Positions 38,276 to 50,637 of a stretch of 64,000 nt of DNA are shown here, piece by piece (position 1 is the stretch's first letter; every line of letters starts with the position of its first letter). The translations under genes were made by a program, and so were the position numbers. Under the pieces are notes generated by a model. That model did not search any database, was not told the DNA's origin, and saw nothing but the letters and a program-made list of their open reading frames with translations. This stretch comes from Myripristis murdjan (lineage: Eukaryota > Chordata > Actinopteri > Holocentriformes > Holocentridae), in assembly GCF_902150065.1 (NCBI RefSeq), contig NC_043989.1:22077667-22141666 (forward strand), given 5' to 3'.

Positions 38276-39115
38276 CAGTTCAGTTCAGACCTTTATTTTC
38301 ACAAGAAGAGAAAATTGTATTGCAGCATAACTCAGCACTCACAAACCACAGAAGCACAATCAGTTAATCAGAGCAAGGCAGGATATAAACAACCAAAAGA
38401 TAAGAAACTGTTAAAACAAGTTACAAACAAACTAAATTTGAGTTAGAACTGTAATATTAAAAGTTGATGACAATTCATAGGAAAAAAGCAGCATAAGATT
38501 TAAAAATTGTATCCTAAAAAACAAGGGCAATAAGAGATTAAATATATGGGGCAATATAAGCAAAGAAAAGTGCTGGTGCAGAATTTTTTTGCAATTCGTT
38601 AAGTGTGCAGGTCGAGTGTCTTTATTGCACTGATAAGACAGGAGTTTTTGTATCTGTTGTGCATGGTTATGGGAAATCTAAACCTCTGTCCTGAGAGGAG
38701 TAGCTGAAATTCCTCATTTAGGGGGTGAGTGGGATCATGTGCAATTTTCCTTGCCCTCTGCCAGACTTGTTTGGCAAAGGTGTCTGTTAGTGCTGCTCAC
38801 CAGTAATCTTCTAGGCCACCTAAATGACTTTGTTCAAGTGGTTGTCATTTTTAAAACTGAGGTTGCCAAACCAAGCAATCAATCAAAAAGTTAGGACAGA
38901 CATGTCATTAACCTTTTATCAGCATTAAAAATATTTAGCTTCTTTAAGAGCACAGTCTCAGCTGACTTTTTTTCTTGACAGATTGCATACATATTGCATC
39001 TATATTTGCCTCAAAGCATGAGTCTTTATCAATGACAATACCAAGATACTTGTAGCACTGTAAACCTCTACTCTCTTCTCAATCATATTATTTATGACTT
39101 TGACTTTAGGACTGG
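38276..39115 (-). mobile_element. LINE 3' end, - strand, nested in the + strand LINE
   Basis: Read on the minus strand, degraded frames give KYLGIVIDKDSCFEANIDA, then KKLNIFNADKRLMTCLS, then ARKIAHDPTHPLNEEFQLL, the usual order near the C-terminus of L2/Rex1-type ORF2, followed by a 3' UTR ending TGTGAAAATAAAGG and a short CTGAA-type tail (38275-38290 on the + strand). Several stops and frame changes break it. It lies between the RT piece on the left and a + strand LINE 3' tail on the right. Confidence 0.72.
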
Positions 39116-39349
39116 TATGTGTATTTGTACTCATGTTGTATTGTATCTGTATTGCACTTACGTTCTAGAGTATACGCGTGCGTGGGTATAGACATGGTTT
39201 ATGTTTGACATGGTATGCCATGTATGTTTGATACGGTGTGATATATAGGCCTGTGTTTGATGTAGCAGTTTAACTCTGAACAAATTTCCCCTTGGGGATA
39301 ATAAAGTCTACCTCCCTCCCTCCCTCCCTCCCTCCCTCCCTCCCTCCCT
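39116..39349 (+). mobile_element. LINE 3' tail and (CCCT)n
   Basis: The sequence ends AATTTCCCCTTGGGGATAA followed by TAAAGT, the signature 3' terminus of many fish L2/Rex1-type LINEs, then (CTCC)n to 39349. It is probably the 3' end of the LINE whose RT piece lies at 37690-38275. Confidence 0.7.
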
Positions 39350-41580
39350 CTCTCTGTCTAGCCCTACGTGAGGATCTCAGGCTGTGCTCTGGCTCATACG
39401 GGGTTAAGGTCTGAGATGTACCTGTGGCAGGGCCTTGGGGAGCTTTTAAATGTATCAGTGAAAGCTTAAGGTCAGTTTTAAAATTCTAGGCTATCCGAAC
39501 ACGAGTACTGTGATCCGTTGTCTTACTGTTCAAAGTCTTTCTGAAGCATCTGATTGAAAACCGCTGACCCTCAACCACTTCTGTCTTAGCTATTAAGGTT
39601 AATTTATACCTCTGAATCAAAATGCTGCTGTAGCTGTGCTGTTAGTGTGTGGCTCCTTTCTAATTTACATACACCTCTCCCAAAATGTAACTGAAGAATC
39701 TCTGAAAACATTGTTCAAAAGCACAAAATATTAAATAAACATACAGAAGTTTCAGTAACTGTTTGCCTCTGAAGTAAGTTATCATACTTTAAATAGGAGA
39801 ACCTGCAAGGAGTAGGAGTATCTCTACACTGATTTTAATTGCATTTCCCAGTATGCTAATGTAGTAGTGTCTGGGACTGAAATTTTTTGAAGTAACCCAA
39901 CATTGTATACGCTCTGACTATTATGATATAATCCTTCCTTGCAATAAATCATCTTAAGTGTTTACGTGAGGTTGTTGAGATTTGCACAAAAGTATAACCC
40001 CCCTTAGTCCATATGCTCACTTCATGAGTTACTACTCTCCAAAGCATTAACAAAGGATGTATTGTATTGAATAGCAGAATCATTGAACAAATAAAACAAG
40101 CTGTTCTCTGTTTTTCCTCAAAGTTCCTGCTGCTGCACTACACTTCCACTTCTTCCTTTGCTCCAGAGACATCAAAATACTACGCAATGTCAAGAAAAAA
40201 AGATGAAATGGGAATATTTCCACTTTGATCGCCTTTACTTCTACCAAACATTACCAAAAGATTCCAGCAGGGGGAGTAGGCCACCAACATGCAGTCAGCA
40301 GCACACTCCCTCTTGAGGAGCTGCGTCAATCTGCCAGAGATACTCAGAGAAATACCGGAAACAGTACCCGTCAAATAAAAGCACAACATATTAGCAGTAC
40401 TGAATAAAAATAATAAAACAATGATTCGAAGTAGGCATACATTTTTATACACATTGTTTTTAAATTTTCTAGGTACACATATTAGATATGGACTAGTGAA
40501 TGTTAAATCATTTTGTTAAAAACCTTTGTTTGTAATTATTTTTACTTAAAAAATGGATGCCTACTTTGAAACATCCTGTATATCACATAAATTCAGATGC
40601 AGACTGTTGGACCACTTTTTGATGAGTGAAGCTGGAAACAACTGAAAGCTTGGAATGAGATCAGATAATGACATAATGAGTAATAGCCTACTCACTGGAA
40701 TATATAATATTTTCCATGTACGCATGTTATTTAAGTTATTGCATTTTGAGTCACTGTGAGAAAATGACTAAAATTACAGCTCACATGTAAAGACTAAATT
40801 TCCTTAAATATGTTTTAGATAATGGACATGAGACGACTATTCCATGTGTTTTGCAGGTACTGAAAATATCTGTGGCTATAGGACCATAACGTCATTTTCA
40901 ACACTGGCATGACAACAGCATAATTACTGTTACAAAACAATGACGCATAATCGTTGAGACATCTCTTCAGCATCAGCGACGAGCACTGCACTGATAATTT
41001 CACCATCAAATGAGCCTGATTAGCTCAACAGAACTGGTGGGGGCAGTAGGCTATTATACTTACAATACAAAGAAGAAACGTAGCTTGAAATAGTTTTGTG
41101 CTTATTATTCAATCATTCATTCAGTCATTCATTCTTTAAACCTTATTTTCACCGAAGATCATCTAGGGCGGCCCCTCATTTCCAGTAATGCTGAGAGTAC
41201 ACCTGAAAAAAAGAAATAATAATAAAATTAAATAAACAGTAACACTAATAAAATAATAGATAAATAAGAATGAAAATGATTTAATGGTGAACAGTTTCAT
41301 GATGATACTACGACTGCTACTGCTGCTGCTGCTGCTGCTGCTACTAGTGCGACTGCTGCTGCTGCTACTAGTGCTACTGCTGCTACTACTATTAATAATA
41401 ATAACATTGGATACCTACTTTTGAAACATCCAGGCTACAGTTTGTGTTCGGTGAAGCATATGCCGTTCCAAATAATCCAAAAACAAATAATTTCTCACAT
41501 ATTATGGAACATGTGTTCTTTTCACTACGTAAAGTGTTTTTATATCTGCATCTTTCATTATACCTGTGTCTGGTGTGGTC
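39350..41580. other. Intergenic sequence left of the tandem cluster
   Basis: No gene is visible. It is AT-rich with (ATTC)n-like sequence at about 41110-41135 and a (CTG)n/(CTA)n tract at 41319-41400. CCAGCAGGGGGAGTAGG at 40264-40280 is a CTCF-like motif, listed separately. Confidence 0.6.
40262..40280 (+). promoter_or_regulatory. CTCF-like motif
   Basis: TTCCAGCAGGGGGAGTA matches the CTCF core well, about 1.6 kb left of the first tandem variable exon and in the same orientation as the two sites at 32.2 and 33.2 kb. Confidence 0.4.
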
Positions 41581-41583
41581 ACA

Positions 41584-41604
41584 TGGTGTCACTGTTCACC
41601 ACTA
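41584..41604 (+). promoter_or_regulatory. Decayed CSE promoter element of V1
   Basis: GGTGTCACTGTTCACCAC aligns with the V6 element GCGTCGCTGTTCACTAG but has CACT where the others have CGCT, consistent with loss of a methylated CpG. It lies 263 bp before the V1 start codon, within the 255-275 bp range of the other six, which is the main reason to accept it. Confidence 0.5.
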
Positions 41605-41852
41605 AATCATAATGCATATATCTTATAATAGTCATGACACACCCATTTATTAAGGCTGTGGGACACATTCACAGCCTTTTGGAAGAAAAGATGTGCTTAC
41701 TTGAAACTAACAACACGACCTTAAGACATGCCATAAGATATGTCTCTGGCCCTTAATAAAAAAAAAAAGAAAGAAAGAAAGAAAAAAAATCAGAATCATA
41801 TCATTATACGCGGGTGTTCGGGAACTGGACTTATTTCTCGGCGGGCAAAAGG

Positions 41853-44243
41853 ATGGATTTTCAAGCGTTTTCCACGGTCATTGTCCTGTGTGCAATATGG
41901 CCCACTGCTTTGTCGGTGACACGGTACTCCATAGCCGAGGAAATGGAAAGGGGCTCCGTTGTGGCAAATCTAGCTGCTGATTTGGGACTGGAGCTTGGAG
42001 GTTTAGCTCAACGTGAGCTAAAACTTGATATTTTCCACAATAAAAAATATCTAGACGTCAACAAAAAGACAGGAGAGCTGTATGTTGTAGAAAAGATGGA
42101 CAGAGAATATCTTTGTCCAACAAAAACCACGACCTCTTGTTTTCTAAAGCTTGACGTGATCATAGAAAGTCCTTTACGTATATTCAACATTGAACTCGGT
42201 ATAACAGACATTAACGATAACGCTCCCCATTTTCGAAGAGACAGAGTAGAGCTCGACGTTTCAGAATCGGCAACACCGGGAGAGAGATTTTCTCTGCCTA
42301 ATGCTGTGGACCCAGATGTTGGCATAAACACAATAAAAACATACAAACTCAGTGATAGTGAACATTTCATTATAGAAATTCAGACTGGGAGTGATGGAAC
42401 TAAATATGTCGACCTGGTGTTGACCAAATCTTTAGACAGAGAGGAGCATGCTGTTCATAATTTGATACTGACTGCCGTGGACGGTGGGGCCCCTGTGCGC
42501 TCTGGCACAGCCAGTATCATTGTTTCGGTACAGGACACAAACGACAACGCCCCTCGTTTCGACAAACAGATTTACACCCATAACATGATTGAAAACAGTC
42601 CGATCGGTACCCTTGTGATGAAACTTAACGCAACAGATCTTGACGAGGGTCTGAATGCACAGATAGTCTATTCTTTCACCCTTTACACGTCAGAGAAAAC
42701 ACAAGAAGTATTTGCTTTGAATCCAGATACAGGAGAGGTAACAGTAAAGGGTACTCTTGATTATGAAGATATGAAATTTTATGAGATGCATATTGAGGCT
42801 AAAGACAAGGGGGCGCATCCTTTACTGGGGCAATGTAAAGTCGTGGTTAATGTAACCGATATGAATGACAACTACCCGGAGATCACCATACAGTCTGTTA
42901 AGAGCACAGTTAACGAGAACATTCCTGTGGGAACAGTCATTGCTTTGGTGGGTATAAGCGATAGGGACACCGGGGATAATGGCAAAGTAAGTTTAGCCAT
43001 AAACCAGCCCCTGCCCTTTATTCTTAACAAGTCATCAGATAGGCCCATCCATTACAATCTCATAGTTTCAGAACCCTTGGATCGTGAGGCAGTACCTGAA
43101 TATGACGTAACATTAATTGTAACAGATGCAGGAACGCCTCCCTTAACTGATAATGAAACAATAACTTTGCATCTACTTGATATTAATGACAACGCGCCAA
43201 GGTTCCCACAGTCCTTCTATACTATACGTGTAATGGAGAATAACGCCCCTGGGGCCTTGTTGAGTTCCCTCACTGCGTTTGACCCAGACCTCCATGAAAA
43301 TCAGTATCTAGTGTATTTTATTATCGAGAAGGAGATCGCCAACACCTCCATGTCCATGCTGTTCTCCATCAATCCAGAGAATGGTAATCTTTACGCACTC
43401 AAGACGTTTGACTATGAGATGGAGAAAGAGTTTCTTTTCCACATTGAGGCCAGAGACTCTGGTGTTCCTCCGCTCAGCAGTAACGTGACCGTCCACATCA
43501 TTATTTTGGACCAGAACGACAACACTCCTGTCATTGTCTCTCCGTGGCGCGCGCACGGCTCTGTGGTGGAGGAGAAGATCCCCAGATCCACGGATAAAGG
43601 CTCTCTGGTCGCCAAGGTGATAGCCATAGACACTGACTCGGTGCTGAACTCTCGGATCACATACCAGTTTCTGCAGGTGACTGATGCCACCTTATTCAGT
43701 CTGGACCAATACAACGGAGAGATTCGGACCATGAGGATGTTCAGTTACAGAGATCCACGTCACCAGCGTCTGGTTGTTGTTGCCAAGGACAACGGGGAGC
43801 CGGCTCTCTCTGCCACAGTCACCATCAAGCTGTCCACAGTGGAGACTGCTGTCAAGGCCTACTCTGACATGACTGAGGTGCCTCTGGAATATGACATCTT
43901 TTCGGACTTAAACCTGTATTTGGTCATCGGTCTGGGCTCGGTGTCATTTCTGCTCTTGATCACCATATTGGTCACCATCGTGCTGAAGTGTCAGAAACCC
44001 AAGGCCAGCAAAGCGGCTCCCCCCTGTAGGAACAGTGTGATCAGTGAGAGGAACTCGACCATCGCAGACTCCACCCTGGTCTCCAACGATGCCTACTGGT
44101 ACAGTCTGTTTCTAGCGGAGACCAGGAAGGGAAAGCTGGTGGTTCGACAGCCTCTGCCAAAGGGCTCCAGGTACATCGTGTCCAGTATACCGAGGAGCAC
44201 AGGGCTGACAGAGACTAGTGACTCGGCAGCTTCCACTCTGCAG
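41853..44243 (+). CDS. Clustered protocadherin variable exon V1
   Basis: A 797-codon exon encoding signal peptide, EC1-EC6, membrane helix and cytoplasmic segment. I prefer the ATG at 41853 (MDFQAFSTV, a good signal peptide) to the in-frame ATG 13 codons earlier. Mature protein starts about VTRYSIAEEMERGSVV. The linkers are DINDN, DTNDN, DMNDN, DINDN and DQNDN. EC1 has a C-X7-C loop (CPTKTTTSC) instead of the usual C-X5-C. V1 is the most diverged of the seven in EC1-EC4, but from about 43200 on it is almost base-for-base the same as V2-V7. It ends CTGCAG|GTGAGA at phase 0, a standard donor to constant exons beyond the window. A short coding tail past the donor stops at 44276 and is not expected in protein. 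Confidence 0.95.
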
Positions 44244-45029
44244 GTGAGACGTGAATTTCCACTTTTGTTTGTGTAGACGTTTTAATGTATGGTTGTACAT
44301 TACATGATAATTTCATCACATTGCATAATAACGACAAACAACAACAATTTAATCATGTGTGCCTTTTCATTGTAGGGCATGGAATCATTTGCAATACTTC
44401 GAACTTAGTTTTAAGATTGGTTAAATATACCAAATGATTCATTTCAGCAACAATGCAGCAGTTAATCATCTTAAGCGAGTTTGGAATTATAAGACTTTCT
44501 GTTACATTTTGGTCAAAATTGATCTATTAATACATTCTTATTCTGGTAGAACGTATTAAGGTTATGTGTGGTGTTATTTTAAATTCTATGCATTTTGGGA
44601 TTTTTCTTACTTGGACAGAATCGCCCCGTATATCTGTTTTGCTATTTTGTGTGCGTAAATTTTGAAGCGCTATCTCAAAATTGTTTAGAACGCAGATGGG
44701 ACTACAAAACAGAAATGGTATTACTTGCAGGGTCTTTTAAAATACCCGCAGTGGCGCTGTTTACTAGCTAAAATACCAGTTACATTCGCCATGACAGTCA
44801 AACACAGTCAGGAGGGGAGCCGCTTAAAAAAGGCGGACAGTTCCATGGTGCTGAAACTGGCACCCAAGATAAAAAGCAGATTTTTTGTCGTTTTTTTGTT
44901 GTCATTTTTTGGAGTAGAATCGCATAACTAATGCATCGATCAAGACCTTAACACTGCCAGATTTCCATGTGATTGCCACTATGCATTTCATCCACTGAGC
45001 CATTTCGTACGCAGAACAAACACACAACA
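44244..45029 (+). other. V1-V2 spacer and V2 5' leader
   Basis: AT-rich spacer sharing stretches such as GTTTTAATGTATGGTT after the donor with the next two spacers, so it is part of the duplicated unit. No gene lies in it. After the CSE come CCATGACAGT and TGGTGCTGAAACTGGCACC, also found before V3 and V4. Confidence 0.75.
44745..44770 (+). promoter_or_regulatory. CSE/CTCF promoter element of V2
   Basis: CCGCAGTGGCGCTGTTTACT, with the CGCT core 275 bp before the V2 start. It matches the CTCF-type sequence element in front of most clustered Pcdh variable exons, which controls promoter choice in mammals. Confidence 0.85.
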
Positions 45030-47438
45030 ATGGGCTCCTATGTAACAATGGTGTTGTGGAAAAGGTACGTGTCGCTCTTTATTCTTTTTTCTGCCGTTCA
45101 ACACATTTCGTCTTCAGTCACTCATTATTCCATACCAGAGGAAATGAAAGAGGGATCAGTTGTTGCCAACCTGGCTACAGATCTCAGCCTGGATGTGAAG
45201 ACACTGAATAAAAGGAAGATGCGTCTCGATATCATAGCCAATAAGAAATATCTGGATGTGAACAAAGAGACTGGTGAGCTGTATATCGTGGAGAAGATCG
45301 ACCGGGAATATATATGCAACACAAAGGTGTCAGCATTGTGTTATCTAAAGCTGGAGGCAATTCTTGAAAATCCTTTACGAATCTTTAATATAGAATTAGA
45401 AATTTTGGATATGAACGACAACGCCCCACAATTTCGACGAGACGCAATTCATTTGGATATTTCTGAGTCATCTCCGGCTGGTGAGAGATTCTCCTTGAGC
45501 AACGCTATTGATCCCGATGTTGGACCTAATTCAGTAAAAACCTATTATCTTAGTGAAAGCGAACATTTTAACATTGAGGTTCAGACTGGGAGAGATGGAT
45601 CGAAGTTCGCTGATTTGATCCTGAAAAAGACTTTGGACCGGGAGCAGCAAGCAGTTCATAATTTAATCCTCACAGCTGTAGATGGCGGTACACCTGCTCG
45701 TTCAGGGACGGCCAGCATCATTGTTCATGTTTTAGACACTAACGACAACGCCCCTACGTTTGACAAAGACAGCTATCACGTCAGTATAATGGAAAATTCT
45801 CCAATTGGAAGCCTTGTTGTTCACTTAAATGCAACAGACTCAGACGAGGGGTCAAATTCTGATTTAACATACTCATATAGTTTGTATACATCAGAAAAAA
45901 CGCAGGAAACTTTCAACCTAAATCCCCGTACAGGTGAGATTACTGTAAAAGGAATGCTAAACTACGAAGATTTCAAGATTTACGATATGGAGGTTATAGC
46001 AACAGATAAAGGAGCCACTAGCTTATCAGGACAATGTAAATTAACAATTGTAGTGGAAGATATGAATGACAATCACCCAGAAATATCTATCAAATCGTTT
46101 CAGAGCCCAGTCAAAGAAAATATAGAATTAGACACGGTGATAGCAGTGGTTAGTGTCGGTGATAAAGATTCAGGTAATAATGGAATAGTTGATCTTCATA
46201 TTCCTGATAATATGCCTTTCAAACTGAGGGAATCCTCTGATAACTATTATGAGCTGGTTGTGTCAGAGCCTCTGGACCGTGAGAAGATTCCAGAATATGA
46301 CATCACATTCACTGTCACAGACAGAGGTTCTCCCCAATTATCAGATAATGAAACTATGACGTTAGAGCTGTTGGATGTTAATGACAATGTTCCTCGGTTC
46401 CCTCAGTCCTTCTATACTATACGTGTAATGGAGAATAACGCCCCTGGGGCCTTGTTGAGTTCACTCACTGCGTTTGACCCAGATCTCCATGAAAATCAGT
46501 ATCTAGTTTATTTTATCATCGAGAAGGAGATCGCCAACACCTCCATGTCCATGCTGTTCTCCATCAATCCAGAGAACGGTAATCTGTACGCACTCAAGAC
46601 GTTTGACTACGAGATGGAGAAAGAGTTTCTTTTTCACATTGAGGCCAGAGACTCTGGTGTTCCTCCGCTCAGCAGTAACGTGACCGTCCACATCATTATT
46701 GTGGACCAGAACGACAACACTCCTGTCATTGTCTCTCCGTGGCGCGCGCACGGCTCGGTGGTGGAGGAGAAGATCCCCAGATCCACGGATAAAGGCTCTC
46801 TGGTCGCCAAGGTGATAGCCATAGACACTGACTCGGTGCTGAACTCTCGGATTACATACCAGTTTCTACAGGTGACTGACGCCACCTTATTCAGTCTGGA
46901 CCAATACAACGGAGAGATCCGAACCATGAGGATGTTCAGTTACAGAGATCCACGTCACCAGCGTCTGGTTGTTGTTGCCAAGGACAACGGGGAGCCCGCT
47001 CTCTCTGCCACAGTCACCATCAAGCTGTCCACAGTGGAGACTGCTGTCAAAGCCTACTCTGACATGACTGAGGTGCCTCTGGAATATGACATCTTTTCGG
47101 ACTTAAACCTGTATTTAGTCATCGGTCTGGGCTCGGTGTCATTTCTGCTCTTGATCACCATATTGGTCACCATCGTGCTGAAGTGTCAGAAACCCAAGGC
47201 CAGCAAAGCGGCTCCTCCCTGTAGGAACAGTGTGATCAGTGAGAGAAACTCGACCATCGCAGACTCCACCCTGGTCTCCAACGATGCCTACTGGTACAGT
47301 CTGTTTCTAGCGGAGACCAGGAAGGGAAAGCTGGTGGTTCGACAGCCTCTGCCAAAGGGCTCCAGGTACATCGTGTCCAGTATACCAAGGAGCACAGGGC
47401 TGACAGAGACTAGTGACTCAGCTGCTTCCACTCTGCAG
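45030..47438 (+). CDS. Clustered protocadherin variable exon V2
   Basis: 803 codons: signal peptide 1-29, EC1 30-133, EC2 134-241, EC3 242-348, EC4 349-454, EC5 455-565, EC6 566 to about 680, membrane helix 692-717 (LNLYLVIGLGSVSFLLLITI), cytoplasmic 718-803 ending SDSAASTLQ. The chosen ATG is the one in ACAATGG context shared by V3 and V7, not an upstream in-frame ATG. EC1 loop is C-X7-C (residues 96-104). Calcium motifs DMNDN, DTNDN, DMNDN, DVNDN and DQNDN are intact, as are the LDRE and DxD motifs. V2 and V3 are sister copies differing at only about 13 residues in EC1-EC3. Ends CTGCAG|GTGAGA. It would be expressed at the neuronal surface and bind the same isoform on another cell. Confidence 0.96.
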
Positions 47439-48228
47439 GTGAGACGTGAATATCCACGTTTATTTGTGAAGACGTTTTAATGTATGGTTTTACATTCAGT
47501 GTTAATTTCCTATTATTGCACAACAACAACAACAACAACTACAACAATAATAATTTAATCAAGTGTACTTTTTCATTATGGTGCATAGAATAATTTACAT
47601 TGTGTAGAAGTAGTTTTAGTATTGGCTTAAAGAAAACGAATTATTTCATTCAGCAACACTCTGCAACAGTTAATCATCTAAAATGAGCTATGTCACTTAG
47701 CAATTATGATGTCAAATCTAGTCATTTCTGTCCAATCCGAGCAATTCACATATTCTTTTTCTGTACGAACGTGTTAGCATGATTTGTTCTGTTATTTTAA
47801 GATTAATGCCATTATGGATTTTTACTAAGAGTGAATTGCTTTGCATATCAGTTTTGCTATGTGAGATGAGTGAATTTTTAAACTTCATATAACAAAATTG
47901 GTCAGACCGCAGATGGGACTGCGAAAACAGAAATTATATTACTTGTAGGGTGTTTTAATATACCCATAGTGGCGCTGTTTACTAGATAATAGACCAGTTT
48001 GCATTCGCCACGACGGTTGAACACAGTCAGAAGGGGAGCGGCATGAAAAAAACGGACAGTTCCCTGATTCTGAAATTGGCACCCAAGATAAATACGAGAA
48101 TTTCAGTCGTTTTTTCGTAGACATCACTAATGCCTGGATCAAGACCTTAACACTGCCAGATTTCCATGTGATTGCCACTATGTATTTCATCCACTGAGCC
48201 ATTTCGTACGTAGAACAAACACCCAACA
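47439..48228 (+). other. V2-V3 spacer and V3 5' leader
   Basis: It is similar to the V1-V2 spacer along most of its length, with a small (CAA)n at about 47520-47545. No gene. The conserved leader between CSE and ATG is present (CCACGACGGT in place of CCATGACAGT). Confidence 0.75.
47963..47988 (+). promoter_or_regulatory. CSE/CTCF promoter element of V3
   Basis: CCATAGTGGCGCTGTTTACT, CGCT core 256 bp before the V3 start. Confidence 0.85.
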
Positions 48229-50637
48229 ATGGGCTCCTATGTAACAATGGTGTCGTGGAAAAGGTATGTGTCGCTCGTTATTCTGTTTTCAACCGTTCAA
48301 CACATTTCGTCTTCAGTCACTCATTATTCCATACCAGAGGAGATGAAAGAGGGATCAGTTGTTGCCAACCTGGCTACAGATCTAAGCCTGGATGTTAAGA
48401 AACTGAGTAAGAGGAAGATGCGACTCGATATCATCGCCAATAAGAAATATCTGGATGTGAACAAAGAGACTGGTGAGCTATATATTGTGGAGAAGATCGA
48501 CCGGGAATATATATGCATCACAAAGGTGTCGGAATTGTGTTATCTAAAACTGGAAGTAATCCTTGAAAATCCGTTACGAATCTTTAATATAGAGCTTGAA
48601 ATTTTGGATATGAATGACAACGCCCCACAATTTCGACGAGACGCAATTCATTTGGATATTTCTGAGTCAACTCCGGCTGGTGAAAGATTCTCCTTGAGCA
48701 ATGCTATTGATCCCGATGTTGGATCTAATTCAGTAAAAACCTATTATCTTAGTGAAAGCGAGCATTTTAATATTGAGGTTCAGACTGGGAGAGATGGATC
48801 GAAATTCGCTGATTTGATCTTGAAAAAGACTTTGGACCGGGAGCAGCAAGCGGTTCATAATTTAATCCTCACAGCTGTAGATGGCGGTACACCTGCTCGT
48901 TCAGGGACGGCCAGCATCATTGTTCATGTTTTAGACACTAACGACAACGCCCCTAAGTTTGACAAAGACAGCTATCACGTCAGTATTATGGAAAATTCTC
49001 CCATTGGAAGCCTTGTTGTCCATTTAAATGCAACAGACTCAGACGAAGGATCAAATTCTGATTTAACATACTCATATAGTCTGTATACATCAGAGAAAAC
49101 ACAGGAAACGTTCAATCTAAATCCCAGCACTGGTGAGATCACTGTAAAAGGAATGTTAAACTACGAAGATTTCAAGATGTATGACATGGAAGTTATAGCA
49201 GCAGACAAAGGAGTCAATAGCTTATCAGGACAATGTAAATTAACAATTGTAGTGGAAGATATGAATGACAATCACCCAGAAATATCTATCAAATCGTTTC
49301 AGAGTCCAGTCAAAGAAAATATAGAATTAGACACAGTGATAGCAGTGGTTAGTGTCGGTGATAAAGATTCAGGTGATAATGGAATAGTTGATCTTCATAT
49401 TCCTGATAATATGCCTTTCAAACTGAGGGAATCTTCTGATAACTATTATGAGCTTGTAGTGTCAGCACCATTGGACCGTGAAAAGGTTCCAGAATATGAC
49501 ATCACATTCACTGTCACAGACAGAGGTTCTCCTCCATTATCAGATAATGAAACTATGACTTTGGAGCTGCTGGATGTTAATGACAATGTTCCTCAGTTCC
49601 CTCAGTCCTTCTATACTATACGTGTAATGGAGAATAACGCTCCTGGAGCCTTGTTGAGTTCCCTCACTGCGTTTGACCCAGACCTCCATGAAAATCAGTA
49701 TCTAGTTTATTTTATAATCGAGAAGGAGATCGCCAACACCTCCATGTCCATGCTGTTCTCCATCAATCCAGAGAACGGTAATCTTTACGCACTCAAGACG
49801 TTTGACTACGAGATGGAGAAAGAGTTTCTTTTCCACATTGAGGCCAGAGACTCTGGTGTTCCTCCTCTCAGCAGTAACATGACGGTCCACATCATTATTG
49901 TGGACCAGAATGACAACACTCCAGTCATTGTCTCTCCGTGGCGCGCGCACGGCTCGGTGGTGGAGGAGAAGATCCCCAGATCCACGGATAAAGGCTCTCT
50001 GGTTGCCAAGGTGATAGCCATAGACACTGACTCGGTGCTTAACTCTCGGATTACATACCAGTTTCTACAGGTGACTGACGCCACCTTATTCAGTCTGGAC
50101 CAATACAACGGAGAGATCCGAACCATGAGGATGTTCAGTTACAGAGATCCACGTCACCAGCGTCTGGTTGTTGTTGCCAAAGACAACGGGGATCCCGCTC
50201 TCTCTGCCACAGTCACCATCAAGCTGTCCACAGTGGAAACTGCTGTCAAGACCTACTCTGACATGACTGAAGTGCCTCTGGAATATGACATCTTTTCAGA
50301 CTTAAACCTGTATTTGGTCATCGGTCTGGGCTCGGTGTCATTTCTGCTCTTGATCACCATATTGGTCACCATCGTGCTGAAGTGTCAGAAACCCAAGGCC
50401 AGCAAAGCGGCTCCTCCCTGTAGGAACAGTGTGATAAGTGAGAGGAACTCGACCATCGCAGACTCCACCCTGGTCTCCAACGATGCCTACTGGTACAGTC
50501 TGTTTCTAGCGGAGACCAGGAAGGGAAAGCTGGTGGTTCGACAGCCTCTGCCAAAGGGCTCCAGGTACATCGTGTCTAGTATACCGAGTAGCACAGGGCT
50601 GACAGAGACTAGTGACTCAGCTGCTTCTACTCTGCAG
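48229..50637 (+). CDS. Clustered protocadherin variable exon V3
   Basis: 803 codons with the same domain layout as V2. Compared with V2 the EC2 domain differs at about three residues (S/T, P/S, T/K), EC1 at about five and EC3 at about five. EC4 shares the rare residues SAPLDREKVPEYD and long identical DNA with V4, so EC1-EC3 pair with V2 while EC4 pairs with V4. EC1 loop is C-X7-C (CITKVSELC). The cytoplasmic part carries one odd change, IPSSTG where the others have IPRSTG. Start in ACAATGG context; ends CTGCAG|GTGAGA at phase 0. Confidence 0.96.

Noticed and set aside
44244-44276. Short coding tails after the splice donors of V1-V6
   Set aside because: They vary between copies and follow a consensus donor; they would appear only in unspliced read-through RNA.
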